Below are positions 15,495-23,857 of a stretch of DNA of 64,000 nucleotides, in pieces (position 1 is the stretch's first letter; every line of letters begins with the position of its first letter). Below the pieces are notes generated by a model that was not told the origin of the DNA, ran no database searches, and worked only from the letters and a program-made list of their open reading frames with translations. The stretch is from Bacteroidota bacterium. GTDB taxonomy: Bacteria; Bacteroidota; Bacteroidia; Chitinophagales; Saprospiraceae. Location of the stretch: contig JASBVF010000056.1 in the NCBI GenBank assembly GCA_030147525.1, positions 339,037-403,036 of the forward strand. Direction: 5' to 3'. Made by a program: the position numbers and the translations under genes.

Positions 15495-16094
15495 TCAGCG
15501 AATCGTCAAAGATTCTGTGTAGGTTCTTTCTCCATCAGAAACCACAAAGCTGTAGACACCAGGAGGCAGATTTGAAATATCGAAACGCTTTTCAAGCGAT
15601 TTCGTGTTTTCGAAAACCTTTCTCAGCAAGACTTCCTGATCGGGAGAAATAATTTTTACGGTAATTTTCCGGCCGTCGAGGGTCAGCATGGTAATGTCCA
15701 TGAAACCCGGGCTGTGAGCAAAGACTGGCTTGTAAATTACCTTTGGCTTGCCGCCTTCGATCAACAATTGATCATCAGACAACTTCAGCCCGTACTCGTA
15801 GATTTTCTGCGGGCCTTCCACCTCCAGGACGTAATCTCCCTTCGGTAACAGGGCCAGGTCAATCTTTTTGGCGAAAATCTTAACGTCACGGAAACTTTCA
15901 TTGAAGACGAGCACATCGTTTGCATCACGGATGCTGAGCTGAACGCTGGCAGTGACCGGAAACTCAATGTACACGGCAATGTTTTTTGCGCCGGCATGCT
16001 CAACCTTGGTGGTGGGCGTCCGGTTGTTGGCCTGAAGGTCATTCATGCCTGACAGCAAGACAACGAACAGAAACAGATTAATAAGTGATTTCAT
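15495..16094 (-). CDS. Secreted protein with two sorting-tail-like beta domains
   Basis: 199 residues from ATG 16092-16094 with a signal peptide (MKSLINLFLFVVLLSGM, cleaved near residue 22). Two similar beta-sandwich units follow, about 35-110 and 115-199. Each ends with a strand-turn pattern of the type LPKGDYVLEVEG or LPPGVYSFVVSD. This pattern is shared by DUF3244-like domains and by T9SS C-terminal sorting domains, but the usual YPNP start of a sorting domain is not present. The protein is probably small, exported and periplasmic or surface-attached; its role is unknown. A strong terminator follows it and a TAnnTTTG box precedes it, so it looks monocistronic. Confidence 0.65.
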   Translation of the reverse strand: MKSLINLFLFVVLLSGMNDLQANNRTPTTKVEHAGAKNIAVYIEFPVTASVQLSIRDANDVLVFNESFRDVKIFAKKIDLALLPKGDYVLEVEGPQKIYEYGLKLSDDQLLIEGGKPKVIYKPVFAHSPGFMDITMLTLDGRKITVKIISPDQEVLLRKVFENTKSLEKRFDISNLPPGVYSFVVSDGERTYTESLTIR

Positions 16095-16164
16095 AACAGT
16101 CGAGTTTGGTGAATAAATACTGATTTAAAAAACGGGTAATTCTTTTTTTTTGAAATTGATAACA

Positions 16165-16172
16165 CAAAGTTA
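16165..16172 (-). promoter_or_regulatory. Candidate -7 promoter box, secreted-protein gene
   Basis: Reads TAACTTTG on the minus strand, a full match to TAnnTTTG, about 70 bases upstream of the ATG at 16094. No clear -33 TTG was found at the usual distance. Confidence 0.35.
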
Positions 16173-16314
16173 TTTGAGCTGCCATCCTACTGCTACCAGA
16201 AGATTTGCAGATAAATATGCTATTTTAACCCTTACGTGTCCAGATGTTTCACTGATTGATAAAATAGCATCAAAAATGGTTAAAATCGTACAAAATCATG
16301 CCGGCCAGAGCCGC

Positions 16315-16322
16315 TAATTTTG
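16315..16322 (+). promoter_or_regulatory. Candidate -7 promoter box, AraC regulator gene
   Basis: TAATTTTG matches TAnnTTTG and lies 34 bases before the ATG at 16357, giving a leader of about 28 bases. Confidence 0.4.
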
Positions 16323-16356
16323 ACCGAAAACACCTCTTTACAAAAGAAAATCAAAC

Positions 16357-17253
16357 ATGCTTTCATCAAAACCCATGCTTGAAAAAGTATCGCCTGCATT
16401 TGGCAGTTCCATTACTTTCAAGCAATACGCCGACTCCTGCCAAAACAAATCGCCCTTCTGGCATTTTCACCCTGAATTAGAACTCGTGTATGTAAATGGA
16501 GGCAGCGGCAAGCGTCATATCGGCAACCACATCTCCTACTTCAGCGATGGCGACCTGATTTTCATCGGTTCAAACCTGCCCCATTTTGGTTTTACGGACC
16601 GGCTGACGGGCAACCGCAAGGAGACGATTGTGCAGATGCGAGAGGACTTTCTCGGCCCTGGTTTTTTTAATATTCCTGAAATGCTGCCGGTGCAGCAGCT
16701 GATGGAAAGAGCCAGGCAAGGCATTGCTTTTCACGGCCAATCAAAATACCGGCTGGGCAGCCGTCTGGAAGGGATTGCCAGGCTCGACAATTACGACCGC
16801 CTGCTGGAACTTTTGTCGATTTTAAAAGAAATGGCCTTCACCTCTGAATACGAAATCCTGAACGCAAAAACTGTCTCCATCGAGGTGCAGCAAAAAGACA
16901 GCGACCGAATCAACACGGTTTATCAATACGTTCAGGAACATTTCAAGGAAACGATTACACTGGAAGAAATCGCAGGTCAGGCCAACATGACGGTGCCGGC
17001 GTTTTGCCGTTATTTTAAAAAACATGCTAATAAAACATTCACTCGCTTCGTTAATGAGCTCCGGGTAGTGCAGGCCTGCAAGTTGCTTTCCGAAACAACC
17101 CTGCCGATAACTGAAATCTGTTTCGAAAGTGGATTCAACAACTTTTCCAACTTCAATAAACTGTTCAAGGACGTGACCGGAAAAAACCCGTCAGCCTACC
17201 GTTCGGAATTGAAGCAAGTCGTTCAAAGCCAAGAATTCTCGGTCATGGAATAG
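16357..17253 (+). CDS. AraC-family transcriptional regulator
   Basis: 298 residues. The N-terminal half is a cupin-like sensor domain (FWHFHPELELVYV near 33-45, with the characteristic His/Glu pattern, and GDLIFIGSNLPHFGF near 70). The C-terminal part, about 187-285, holds the paired AraC helix-turn-helix: TLEEIAGQANMTVPAFCRYFKK and ITEICFESGFNNFSNFNKLFK, ending in the usual NPSAYR. Family members sense a small ligand through the cupin and bind DNA as dimers. It lies divergent from the secreted-protein gene and 211 bases ahead of the desaturase on the same strand, so either could be its target; that is inference. Confidence 0.9.
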   Translation: MLSSKPMLEKVSPAFGSSITFKQYADSCQNKSPFWHFHPELELVYVNGGSGKRHIGNHISYFSDGDLIFIGSNLPHFGFTDRLTGNRKETIVQMREDFLGPGFFNIPEMLPVQQLMERARQGIAFHGQSKYRLGSRLEGIARLDNYDRLLELLSILKEMAFTSEYEILNAKTVSIEVQQKDSDRINTVYQYVQEHFKETITLEEIAGQANMTVPAFCRYFKKHANKTFTRFVNELRVVQACKLLSETTLPITEICFESGFNNFSNFNKLFKDVTGKNPSAYRSELKQVVQSQEFSVME

Positions 17254-17464
17254 CGGGCAACAGAGACTTCAAAAGTCTTGGGGCAACCTAATTCACGTAT
17301 CACCATCTCAGAAAAACAGAGACTAAAAAAACATTACCCACTCATTATCAGCACCTTACAAAAGACCTAAAATACTTTCCTTTATTTTTCAGACATTTAA
17401 ATATCTTTACAACCCCTTGCCAATTAAGACAACTGCAATTCATCAAACTAAACTTTCAGAATTA

Positions 17465-18367
17465 ATGCTTAGGTATAACGCTGACATCCGCACACTGATT
17501 TTTATGGCCATTACTACTGCTCTGCTCGTCATTTTGTGGCAGATGGGAAGTGAAATGAGCACACCGATATTCATCCTGGTATACGCTGCCCAGCTACTCA
17601 TGGCTGTTGTCGTTTCAACTATTGTTCACAACCACCAGCACCTTCCCATGTGGAAGAAAAAATGGCTGAATGTACTGACCGATAACTGGTTGACTGCTTT
17701 TTATGGATTCCCTGTTTTTGCCTGGATTCCTACGCACAACTCCAACCACCACGTTCACGTAAACAAGGAACCGGATTACACAAAGACCTACATGGTTTCG
17801 GAAAAAAACAATCTGATTACGTTACTGACTTACCCGTCTTTGAGCGGGTACATGCAACAAAAAGCAGTCGGTCAGTACTTCATCAGTTTGTGGAAACAAC
17901 ACCGCCGAAAGTTCTATTTCCACCTTCTGCAGGTCGTTTTTCTCATTTCCTGGGTCCTTACTGCGCTGCTTTTGGATTGGAGAAAAGCAATTTATTACGT
18001 CATCATCCCGCAGCAATTATCGCTGTTTACTGTGTTGATTTTTAACTACATTCAACACATCCACGCCGATGAAGAGTCAGAATTTAACCACTCCCGCAAC
18101 ATGACGGGCCACCTGTTGAATTTCTTTTTGCTGAACAACGGGTTGCATACTGCACATCACATTTCTCCAGGCATTCACTGGAGTAAATTGAGAGAGAAGC
18201 ACAATGAAATTGCAGATAAAATCGACCCACGGTTGAACGAAAGCAACTTTGCATGGTATCTTCTTCGTACTTATATTCTGGGGATTTTCATTCCTTCCTG
18301 CCGTACCCAAAACATGCGCATGGAGCGCCTTCAAAAAAGTGGAAAAATGACAGCCGCTGCAGCGTAA
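17465..18367 (+). CDS. Membrane fatty acid desaturase-like protein
   Basis: 300 residues from the ATG at 17465. The frame opens at a TTG 16 codons earlier, which is less likely. Membrane helices lie near 12-31, 36-55, 70-88 and two more about 150-200. The three His clusters of membrane di-iron desaturases/hydroxylases are present: HNHQHLP, HNSNHHVHVN and HTAHHISPGIHW, with HIHADEESEFNH before the last. There is no cytochrome b5 domain. From the family it inserts a double bond or hydroxyl into an acyl or sphingoid chain using O2. It precedes a methyltransferase gene whose closest known relatives act on desaturated sphingoid bases, so a shared lipid-modification role is plausible. Confidence 0.82.
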   Translation: MLRYNADIRTLIFMAITTALLVILWQMGSEMSTPIFILVYAAQLLMAVVVSTIVHNHQHLPMWKKKWLNVLTDNWLTAFYGFPVFAWIPTHNSNHHVHVNKEPDYTKTYMVSEKNNLITLLTYPSLSGYMQQKAVGQYFISLWKQHRRKFYFHLLQVVFLISWVLTALLLDWRKAIYYVIIPQQLSLFTVLIFNYIQHIHADEESEFNHSRNMTGHLLNFFLLNNGLHTAHHISPGIHWSKLREKHNEIADKIDPRLNESNFAWYLLRTYILGIFIPSCRTQNMRMERLQKSGKMTAAAA

Positions 18368-18530
18368 AACCACTGCTAACCCCCTGACTATCAGCTTAAA
18401 TTCAATTAAACAACAAAACAATCACAGAAGCATTCAATTGGCAAAAACGTTAAATCAGTCTGTTTTTTTTTCAAAACAACTCAAACGTTTTTACCAATTG
18501 AATGTCTCTACCACTCACCAACTATCAATC

Positions 18531-19712
18531 ATGAAAGTATCTGATTTTATCGAAGTCAAAGATCCGAAAGTGAGCGCCCGGTATCTTAAAACAAAGGCCT
18601 CCATGGGTCATTTTGTGCAGGATTACATCAATGAAAAAATTGACATCAATACTGATTTGATGGAAATGCTGCAACACAAGGAGAGCCTCTTCACCTTCGA
18701 CTACGTCTGGCATCACTATAAATTCTTCATTTCCAGGATGATACCCGAAGTCATCATCCACTCAAAAGCACAGGACGAACGGATCGTGAGAAGCCACTAC
18801 GATGATAAAAACGACTTGTTCAACTGGTTCCTCGGTCCTCGCATGATTTACACCAGCTGCTATTTTCACAACGAAAACGAGACACTGGAAGAAGCGCAGG
18901 ATAACAAAATGAACCTTATCGCCCGGAAAATGCAGCTCAAAAAAGGCGAGACATTGCTCGACATTGGCTGCGGATGGGGTACCCTTGTGGCCCACATGGC
19001 GAAATATTACGGGGTGGACGCTACCGGCGTGACCATTGCCCAGGCTGGGGCCGACTGGGGCACCCGCCAGATCAAAGAATACGGCGTATCTCCCGAGCAG
19101 GCCCGTATCTGGCGAATGGACTACCGGGACATTCCACGTGACAAAAAATACGACAAGATTACCTGCCTCGAAATGGCCGAGCACGTCGGTATCAAGTATT
19201 TCAAAAAATTCATGCAGCAGATTTACGATATGCTGGAAGACGATGGTTTATTTTACATGCAAATTGCCGGCCTTCGTGAGCGTGACAGCCTGTTCGCCGA
19301 GAAAAACCGGGAAGACCTTGTCTGGGGCCTTTTCATGAATGAATACATCTTCTCCGGAGCGGATGCGAGCATGCCTTTGAACTGGGATTTGAAGCGGCTG
19401 GAAAAAGTTGGCTTCGAGGTTCACAGCGTTGAAAACATTGGTATCCACTACGGTAAAACTATCCACTACTGGTACAAAAACTGGATGAGCAACCGGGAAA
19501 AAGTGTTGGAAAAATACGGCGAACGCACGTTCCGTATCTACTCAATTTTCCTTGCCTGGTCTGTTTTTATCGCCCGTCAGGGTGGCTCAACAGCTTACCA
19601 GATTGTGTGCCGGAAGAACCTGAACAATGCTGATCGCACACGCTTCATTGGTACAACCAACCTCGGTGAAACGGAAGTGAAGGCTACGAACGGCACTATG
19701 GTCAATGTATAG
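18531..19712 (+). CDS. Cyclopropane-synthase-family methyltransferase, sphingolipid C9-methyltransferase-like
   Basis: 393 residues from ATG 18531; an in-frame TTG at 18438 is less likely. The SAM motif is LLDIGCGWGTL, and later motifs CLEMAEHVG, GLFMNEYIFSGADASMPL and RQGGSTAYQI are present. HYDDKNDLFNWFLGPRMIY and ETLEEAQDNK precede the SAM site. As I recall the fungal sphingolipid C9-methyltransferases, these motifs match them more closely than bacterial Cfa, including the GADAS-x-PL-x-W signature and the C-terminal NREKVLEKYGER. In fungi the enzyme adds a methyl to carbon 9 of an unsaturated sphingoid base. The bacterial protein lacks the long N-terminal membrane region of the fungal forms. 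It follows the desaturase gene by 163 bases. Substrate (sphingolipid versus phospholipid acyl chain) is not provable here. Confidence 0.75.
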   Translation: MKVSDFIEVKDPKVSARYLKTKASMGHFVQDYINEKIDINTDLMEMLQHKESLFTFDYVWHHYKFFISRMIPEVIIHSKAQDERIVRSHYDDKNDLFNWFLGPRMIYTSCYFHNENETLEEAQDNKMNLIARKMQLKKGETLLDIGCGWGTLVAHMAKYYGVDATGVTIAQAGADWGTRQIKEYGVSPEQARIWRMDYRDIPRDKKYDKITCLEMAEHVGIKYFKKFMQQIYDMLEDDGLFYMQIAGLRERDSLFAEKNREDLVWGLFMNEYIFSGADASMPLNWDLKRLEKVGFEVHSVENIGIHYGKTIHYWYKNWMSNREKVLEKYGERTFRIYSIFLAWSVFIARQGGSTAYQIVCRKNLNNADRTRFIGTTNLGETEVKATNGTMVNV

Positions 19713-19741
19713 TTTTTACAAACGAGCAGTAATTTAAACGG

Positions 19742-19775
19742 GCCTCCCTGGTTTTTCAACCCGGGAGGCTTTTTC
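19742..19775 (+). terminator. Rho-independent terminator after methyltransferase gene
   Basis: GCCTCCC (19742-19748) pairs with GGGAGGC (19063-style arm at 19763-19769) around a 14-base loop that can pair two more bases, followed by TTTTT. It lies 30 bases past the stop codon. Confidence 0.85.
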
Positions 19776-19795
19776 GTTTCGTAGAGTTTACGGTT

Positions 19796-19803
19796 TATTT
19801 TTG
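19796..19803 (+). promoter_or_regulatory. Candidate -7 promoter box, histidine kinase gene
   Basis: TATTTTTG matches TAnnTTTG, 35 bases before the ATG at 19838 and directly after the terminator of the previous gene. Confidence 0.45.
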
Positions 19804-19837
19804 CGCTCAGTCTTCAATTTCACCATCAAATTTTGCC

Positions 19838-21163
19838 ATGAAAATCCGTGACCGTCTGACTATCACACTTTCTCTCACAGTGTTCTTCGCTGTGACCTGC
19901 CTCGGTCTTTCCATTTATTTTTTCACGGCTAATTTTCATAAAAAAGAATTCTTCAGCCGCCTTGAAGAGCGGGTGCAGCTCACCGAGCTTATCTTTCTCG
20001 AAAAGAACGAACTCGTCACCCAGGCCGTCAGGGAAAATTTCCTCCATACCCTCGACGAGGAAATCGAGTACGTGATCACGCTGGAACCCAAAGGCCTGGA
20101 TTCACTCGACCAGTTGTTTTACCCGGGGTTTTCAGAAGAAATTTTAACAAAAAAAGCCATTCAGTTTTGGCAGGGCAACCGTCAGGGCCTGGGCAAGTTT
20201 TATGATTTACCGACAGGGGAATACGCCGTGGTGGTGACGGCAGTCGATAAGTTTGGCCAAACGAAGCTTCGTTTTTTAAGACGAATTATTATTGCCGGTG
20301 TGTTTCTGTGTTCAATCATTCTGGTGGGGGTAAGCTGGTTTACCGCAACCAGTGCCTTGCAGCCGTTGGCCAAAAAAATTCAGCAAGCCAAACGAATCAG
20401 TGCTTCTCAGCTTGATCTACGACTCGAAATCACCACGCCAGAAGATGAAATGGGACAGTTAGCGATTGCATTTAACAACATGCTCGACCGGTTACAGGCA
20501 GGTTTTCAGGCACAGAAGAATTTTGTCAGCAATGCCAGCCATGAAATCCGGAATCCACTGACAGCGATCATCGGCGAAGCAGAGCTGCTGCTGGTCAAAG
20601 ACCGGTCGGTGGAAGAATACAAAGAAGCTTTGCGCATAATCAGTACGGAAGCAGAGCGGCTGCGGGTTTTGACGCAGCAGTTGCTGGACCTAGAAAAAGC
20701 GGAGTCGCTGGCCTCACTCCCGAACCCTGAAGTTGAAGCGATTGACCTTTGTCTGTTGGAAGTTTTAGAAAAATTTTCTGCCAAACGATTAAAGTTGAGC
20801 ACCTTATCCCCAGAAAAAGAGCACTTGGTAACCGCCAATCGATACTTGCTGCAGACAGCCATCTCAAATCTCGTGGACAACGCCTTGAAATATTCAGGGG
20901 ATAAGACGGTCTCGGTTGAGCTTGTCGAAATTCAGGGGTTTTATCATCTGAAAATCATAGATCAGGGAATTGGCATCCCTGCCCAGGATTTGTCCAATAT
21001 TTTCCGGCCGATGCACCGGGCACGCAACGCACGCAATTCGAAAGGACATGGAATTGGGCTGACACTGGCCCAAAAAATCATTGAGCTGCATGGTGGTAAA
21101 ATAACCTTGAAATCAGAGGAAGGGGCAGGAACAGAAGTATTGGTAACAATTCCGGCAAATTAA
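19838..21163 (+). CDS. Sensor histidine kinase
   Basis: 441 residues. Membrane helix 1 spans about 10-30, then a periplasmic sensor region of about 115 residues without a recognisable domain, membrane helix 2 about 148-170, HAMP linker about 172-225, HisKA dimerisation with H235 in the H-box SHEIRNPL, then HATPase with N-box NLVDNALKY, G1 DQGIGIP and G2 GHGIGLTLAQ. It would autophosphorylate H235 and pass phosphate to a response regulator. The natural partner is the OmpR-type regulator encoded convergently at 21233-21910; the stop codons are 70 bases apart. The stimulus is unknown; the nearest effector genes are for bicarbonate transport and hydration. Confidence 0.92.
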   Translation: MKIRDRLTITLSLTVFFAVTCLGLSIYFFTANFHKKEFFSRLEERVQLTELIFLEKNELVTQAVRENFLHTLDEEIEYVITLEPKGLDSLDQLFYPGFSEEILTKKAIQFWQGNRQGLGKFYDLPTGEYAVVVTAVDKFGQTKLRFLRRIIIAGVFLCSIILVGVSWFTATSALQPLAKKIQQAKRISASQLDLRLEITTPEDEMGQLAIAFNNMLDRLQAGFQAQKNFVSNASHEIRNPLTAIIGEAELLLVKDRSVEEYKEALRIISTEAERLRVLTQQLLDLEKAESLASLPNPEVEAIDLCLLEVLEKFSAKRLKLSTLSPEKEHLVTANRYLLQTAISNLVDNALKYSGDKTVSVELVEIQGFYHLKIIDQGIGIPAQDLSNIFRPMHRARNARNSKGHGIGLTLAQKIIELHGGKITLKSEEGAGTEVLVTIPAN

Positions 21164-21165
21164 GA

Positions 21166-21177
21166 GGGGGGGGGGGG
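21166..21177. repeat. Homopolymer run of 12 G
   Basis: Twelve G in a row begin three bases after the TAA stop of the histidine kinase gene, between the two convergent genes of the two-component pair. Such runs are slippage- and sequencing-error-prone. Confidence 0.9.
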
Positions 21178-21232
21178 TGGAGTTAAATGCCTTGCTATAA
21201 CATCGGATGCTCCTTCTAATTTTTTAGTTGGA

Positions 21233-21910
21233 CTAATCCTTTACAATATAACCCATCCCTACCACTGTCTGAATTAGTTTGTCTTCGAAAGGTTTATCGA
21301 CTTTATTACGCAGGTAGTTCATGTACACATCCACGACATTGGTGCTAAGGTCGAATTGAATGTCCCACACATTTTCAAGAATATCAAGGCGACTGACAAC
21401 CCTGTTTTTATTTCTCACGAGGTATTCCAACAGGAAAAACTCCTTGGGAGTGAGTCGAATTTCCTTTCCGGAGCGGGTTACAAACTTTTTATCAAGATCA
21501 ACCTCTAAGTCTGCAACTTTAAGTCGATTAACATTGACGAGAGTGGACCCCTTCCTGCGGGTAAGCGCACGGATACGTGCAAGTAACTCCTTGAATTTGA
21601 AAGGCTTGCCAAGGTAATCATCCGCACCGGCATCAAGGCCGGTGACAATGTCATCGGTAGTACTCAGGGCAGTGAGCATCAACACAGGTGTATGAACCTG
21701 GATCTGGCTGCGTAGTTTTTGGCAAAACTCCAAACCATTTATGCCGGGAAGAATCAAATCCAGAATGATCAACTCAAAGTCATCCCTGCCTGCAAGCTTT
21801 AATCCCATCTCACCGTCGAAAGCTTGTGAAACTTCAAAGCCATTCTCTTCAAGCCCCTTCTTGATGAAGTTGGAAATAGAAGGTTCGTCCTCGACAACTA
21901 ATATTTTCAT
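21233..21910 (-). CDS. OmpR/PhoB-family response regulator
   Basis: 225 residues. Receiver domain 1-115 with acidic pocket VVEDEP (E7/D8) and phosphoacceptor D51 in IILDLILPG, and switch Lys in GKPFKF near 102. The winged-helix DNA-binding domain (about 128-225) shows the typical RLTPKEFFLLEYLVRNKNRVVSRLDIL and YMNYLRNKVD. It would bind 11-bp-spaced direct repeats when phosphorylated. Four such repeats are visible at 21992-22031, between its start and the SulP gene, which suggests autoregulation and control of the transporter. The kinase gene faces it. Confidence 0.92.
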   Translation of the reverse strand: MKILVVEDEPSISNFIKKGLEENGFEVSQAFDGEMGLKLAGRDDFELIILDLILPGINGLEFCQKLRSQIQVHTPVLMLTALSTTDDIVTGLDAGADDYLGKPFKFKELLARIRALTRRKGSTLVNVNRLKVADLEVDLDKKFVTRSGKEIRLTPKEFFLLEYLVRNKNRVVSRLDILENVWDIQFDLSTNVVDVYMNYLRNKVDKPFEDKLIQTVVGMGYIVKD

Positions 21911-21924
21911 AAAATGATTTTTAG

Positions 21925-21932
21925 CAAAAGTA
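21925..21932 (-). promoter_or_regulatory. Candidate -7 promoter box, response regulator gene
   Basis: Reads TACTTTTG on the minus strand, a full match to TAnnTTTG. Transcription would begin only a few bases before the ATG at 21910. Confidence 0.4.
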
Positions 21933-21991
21933 AGGTACCTCCATTCAATAATTCATGCCGAAAATCACCTGCTCACAATGAGAGCCTATGA

Positions 21992-22031
21992 TTCTAATCT
22001 TATTCTAATTTCCTTCTAAACCACCTCTAAT
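21992..22031 (+). promoter_or_regulatory. Four 11-bp-spaced direct repeats, candidate response-regulator operator
   Basis: TTCTAAT (21992), TTCTAAT (22003), TTCTAAA (22014) and CTCTAAT (22025) each start exactly 11 bases apart, with 4-base spacers. A 7+4 arrangement of direct repeats on one helical face is the classic layout of PhoB/OmpR-type binding sites. The array lies between the divergent response regulator and SulP genes. A GACATTTG element (22043-22050), a weak -7 box, follows it, so the array would overlap the -33 region of the SulP promoter. Binding is inferred, not shown. Confidence 0.6.
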
Positions 22032-22085
22032 ATTAGCTACCGACATTTGCATCATTGAAATTTCAACCAATAAAATGATCAAAAA

Positions 22086-23747
22086 ATGGTAAAAAATCAG
22101 AACGAACAGTTAGATGCCCTATCAAAAGGGTTTTTCAGCAATTTGAAATATGACATACCGGCAGGCATAGTCGTTTTTCTTGTTGCCACACCTTTGTGCC
22201 TTGGAATTGCACTGGCATCCGGGGCGCCTTTATTTTCAGGTATTATTGCCGGTTTTGTAGGGGGTATTGTTGTAGGCCTTGCGAGCGGGTCGAATCTCGG
22301 CGTGAGTGGTCCGGCAGCAGGCTTGGCAGTTATCGTATTGAACGCCATTGCCACGCTGGGCTCTTGGGAGATATTTCTACTTGCAGTTGTACTGGCAGGC
22401 GTCATTCAAATGGTGCTTGGCTTTCTTCGTGCAGGAATTATCGGGTATTATTTCCCTTCATCCGTCATTAAAGGTATGCTTTCCGGAATTGGCCTCATCA
22501 TTATTTTAAAGCAAATACCTCATGCATTTGGCTACGATGCGGTTCCTGAAGGTGTGACCGGCTTTAATCAGCCGGATTCAGAAAATACATTTTCAGAGTT
22601 GGCTAATATGCTGAACTACATTCAGCCAGGGGCAGTTATTGTAACGCTTATTTCTTTGACTATCCTTATTTTGTGGGAGCGGCCGTTTATGAAAAGGGTC
22701 AAGCTTTTTCATTGGATTCAAGGTCCGCTTGTGGCCGTAACTGCTGGCATTCTGTTGAATCTGGCTTTCCAGGTATTTGCCCCGCACCTGGCCATCGGCT
22801 CCAGCCATCTGGTTCAAATTCCGGTAGCAGAAGGGTTTGAAGGCTTTCTGGGATTGTTTACATTACCTGATTTCAGTCAGATTACCAACGTAGCAGTTTA
22901 CACTTCAGCTTTCACCATAGCCATCGTAGCCAGCCTTGAAACGCTGCTATGTGTGGAAGCGACAGACAAACTTGATCCCTTTCGCCGGATCACCCCTGCC
23001 AGTAGGGAATTAAAAGCACAGGGATTAGGAAATATAGTTTCAGGTTTCATTGGCGGATTGCCGATTACGCAGGTAATCGTCCGTAGTTCTGCGAATATCC
23101 AGTCAGGAGGAAAAACCAAAGCAGCAGGTATTTTTCATGGATTCTTATTGCTCATTGCAGCAGTAATCATCCCCAATGTCCTGAACCTTATACCCCTGGC
23201 AACTTTAGCGGCCATTCTCTTTGTGGTAGGTTACAAATTGACAAAGCCTTCACTTTACAAGCAGATGTATAATCTGGGCAAGTACCAATTCATTCCGTTC
23301 ATTGTAACGATTATTGGTATCTTGATGACGGATTTGCTGATGGGTATCGGCTTGGGTATGGCAGTCGCAGGTTTTTTCATTCTGCTCAACAATTTGCGAA
23401 ATCCATACTTCTTTACAGAGGAAACTCACGACGAACATGGCGACACCTTTCTCATCCGCCTTTCAGAGGATGTCTCTTTTCTTAATCGTGCGAGCATCAT
23501 GAAAACGCTGGATGAAATTCCGCCAAACACGAGAGTGGTGATCGATGCGACCAAATCTGTTAATATTGATTACGATGTTTACGAGATCATTAAAGATTTT
23601 GAAGAAAAGGCTACATTGAATAATATCGACCTGACTATTCAAGGCCTGGCACTTCGCCAGCGCAATGACTCGGTAAAAAAAGCTCAACGTGTTATCAATG
23701 AAAAGAAACAAAAACTAGGTAGCCTTGAACCAGAACAGGTAAACTAA
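22086..23747 (+). CDS. SulP-family anion (probable bicarbonate) transporter with STAS domain
   Basis: 553 residues, with about 11-14 membrane helices in residues 20-440. SulP hallmarks are present: the N-terminal helix-1 motif DIPAGIVVFLVATPLCLGIALASGAPL, then GLASGSNLGVSGPAAGL and a later LGNIVSGFIGGLPITQVIVRSSANIQSGGKTKAAG, the region around the anion site. A cytoplasmic STAS domain follows from about 455 to 530 (VVIDATKSVNIDYDVYEII). SulP proteins carry sulfate, bicarbonate or other anions. The adjacent carbonic anhydrase gene, 110 bases downstream on the same strand, makes bicarbonate the likeliest substrate. Direct repeats upstream suggest control by the neighbouring response regulator. 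Confidence 0.88.
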   Translation: MVKNQNEQLDALSKGFFSNLKYDIPAGIVVFLVATPLCLGIALASGAPLFSGIIAGFVGGIVVGLASGSNLGVSGPAAGLAVIVLNAIATLGSWEIFLLAVVLAGVIQMVLGFLRAGIIGYYFPSSVIKGMLSGIGLIIILKQIPHAFGYDAVPEGVTGFNQPDSENTFSELANMLNYIQPGAVIVTLISLTILILWERPFMKRVKLFHWIQGPLVAVTAGILLNLAFQVFAPHLAIGSSHLVQIPVAEGFEGFLGLFTLPDFSQITNVAVYTSAFTIAIVASLETLLCVEATDKLDPFRRITPASRELKAQGLGNIVSGFIGGLPITQVIVRSSANIQSGGKTKAAGIFHGFLLLIAAVIIPNVLNLIPLATLAAILFVVGYKLTKPSLYKQMYNLGKYQFIPFIVTIIGILMTDLLMGIGLGMAVAGFFILLNNLRNPYFFTEETHDEHGDTFLIRLSEDVSFLNRASIMKTLDEIPPNTRVVIDATKSVNIDYDVYEIIKDFEEKATLNNIDLTIQGLALRQRNDSVKKAQRVINEKKQKLGSLEPEQVN

Positions 23748-23754
23748 ATTGACC

Positions 23755-23831
23755 ATGGTATCAGGTATCGTTTTCAAAGGATTGCAAATTTTAATGTTTG
23801 ACATGTTTTGATCTCGATACCCGATACCCAT
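23755..23831. repeat. Imperfect inverted repeat between SulP and carbonic anhydrase genes
   Basis: ATGGTATCAGGTATCG (23755-23770) faces CGATACCCGATACCCAT (23815-23831), 44 bases apart, with one internal mismatch and one extra base. Each arm is itself a near-duplicate of GGTATC. It could be a transcript hairpin, a regulator site or a dispersed repeat. Confidence 0.6.
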
Positions 23832-23857
23832 CTTTAATTTTAAAAAAACAATAAAAA

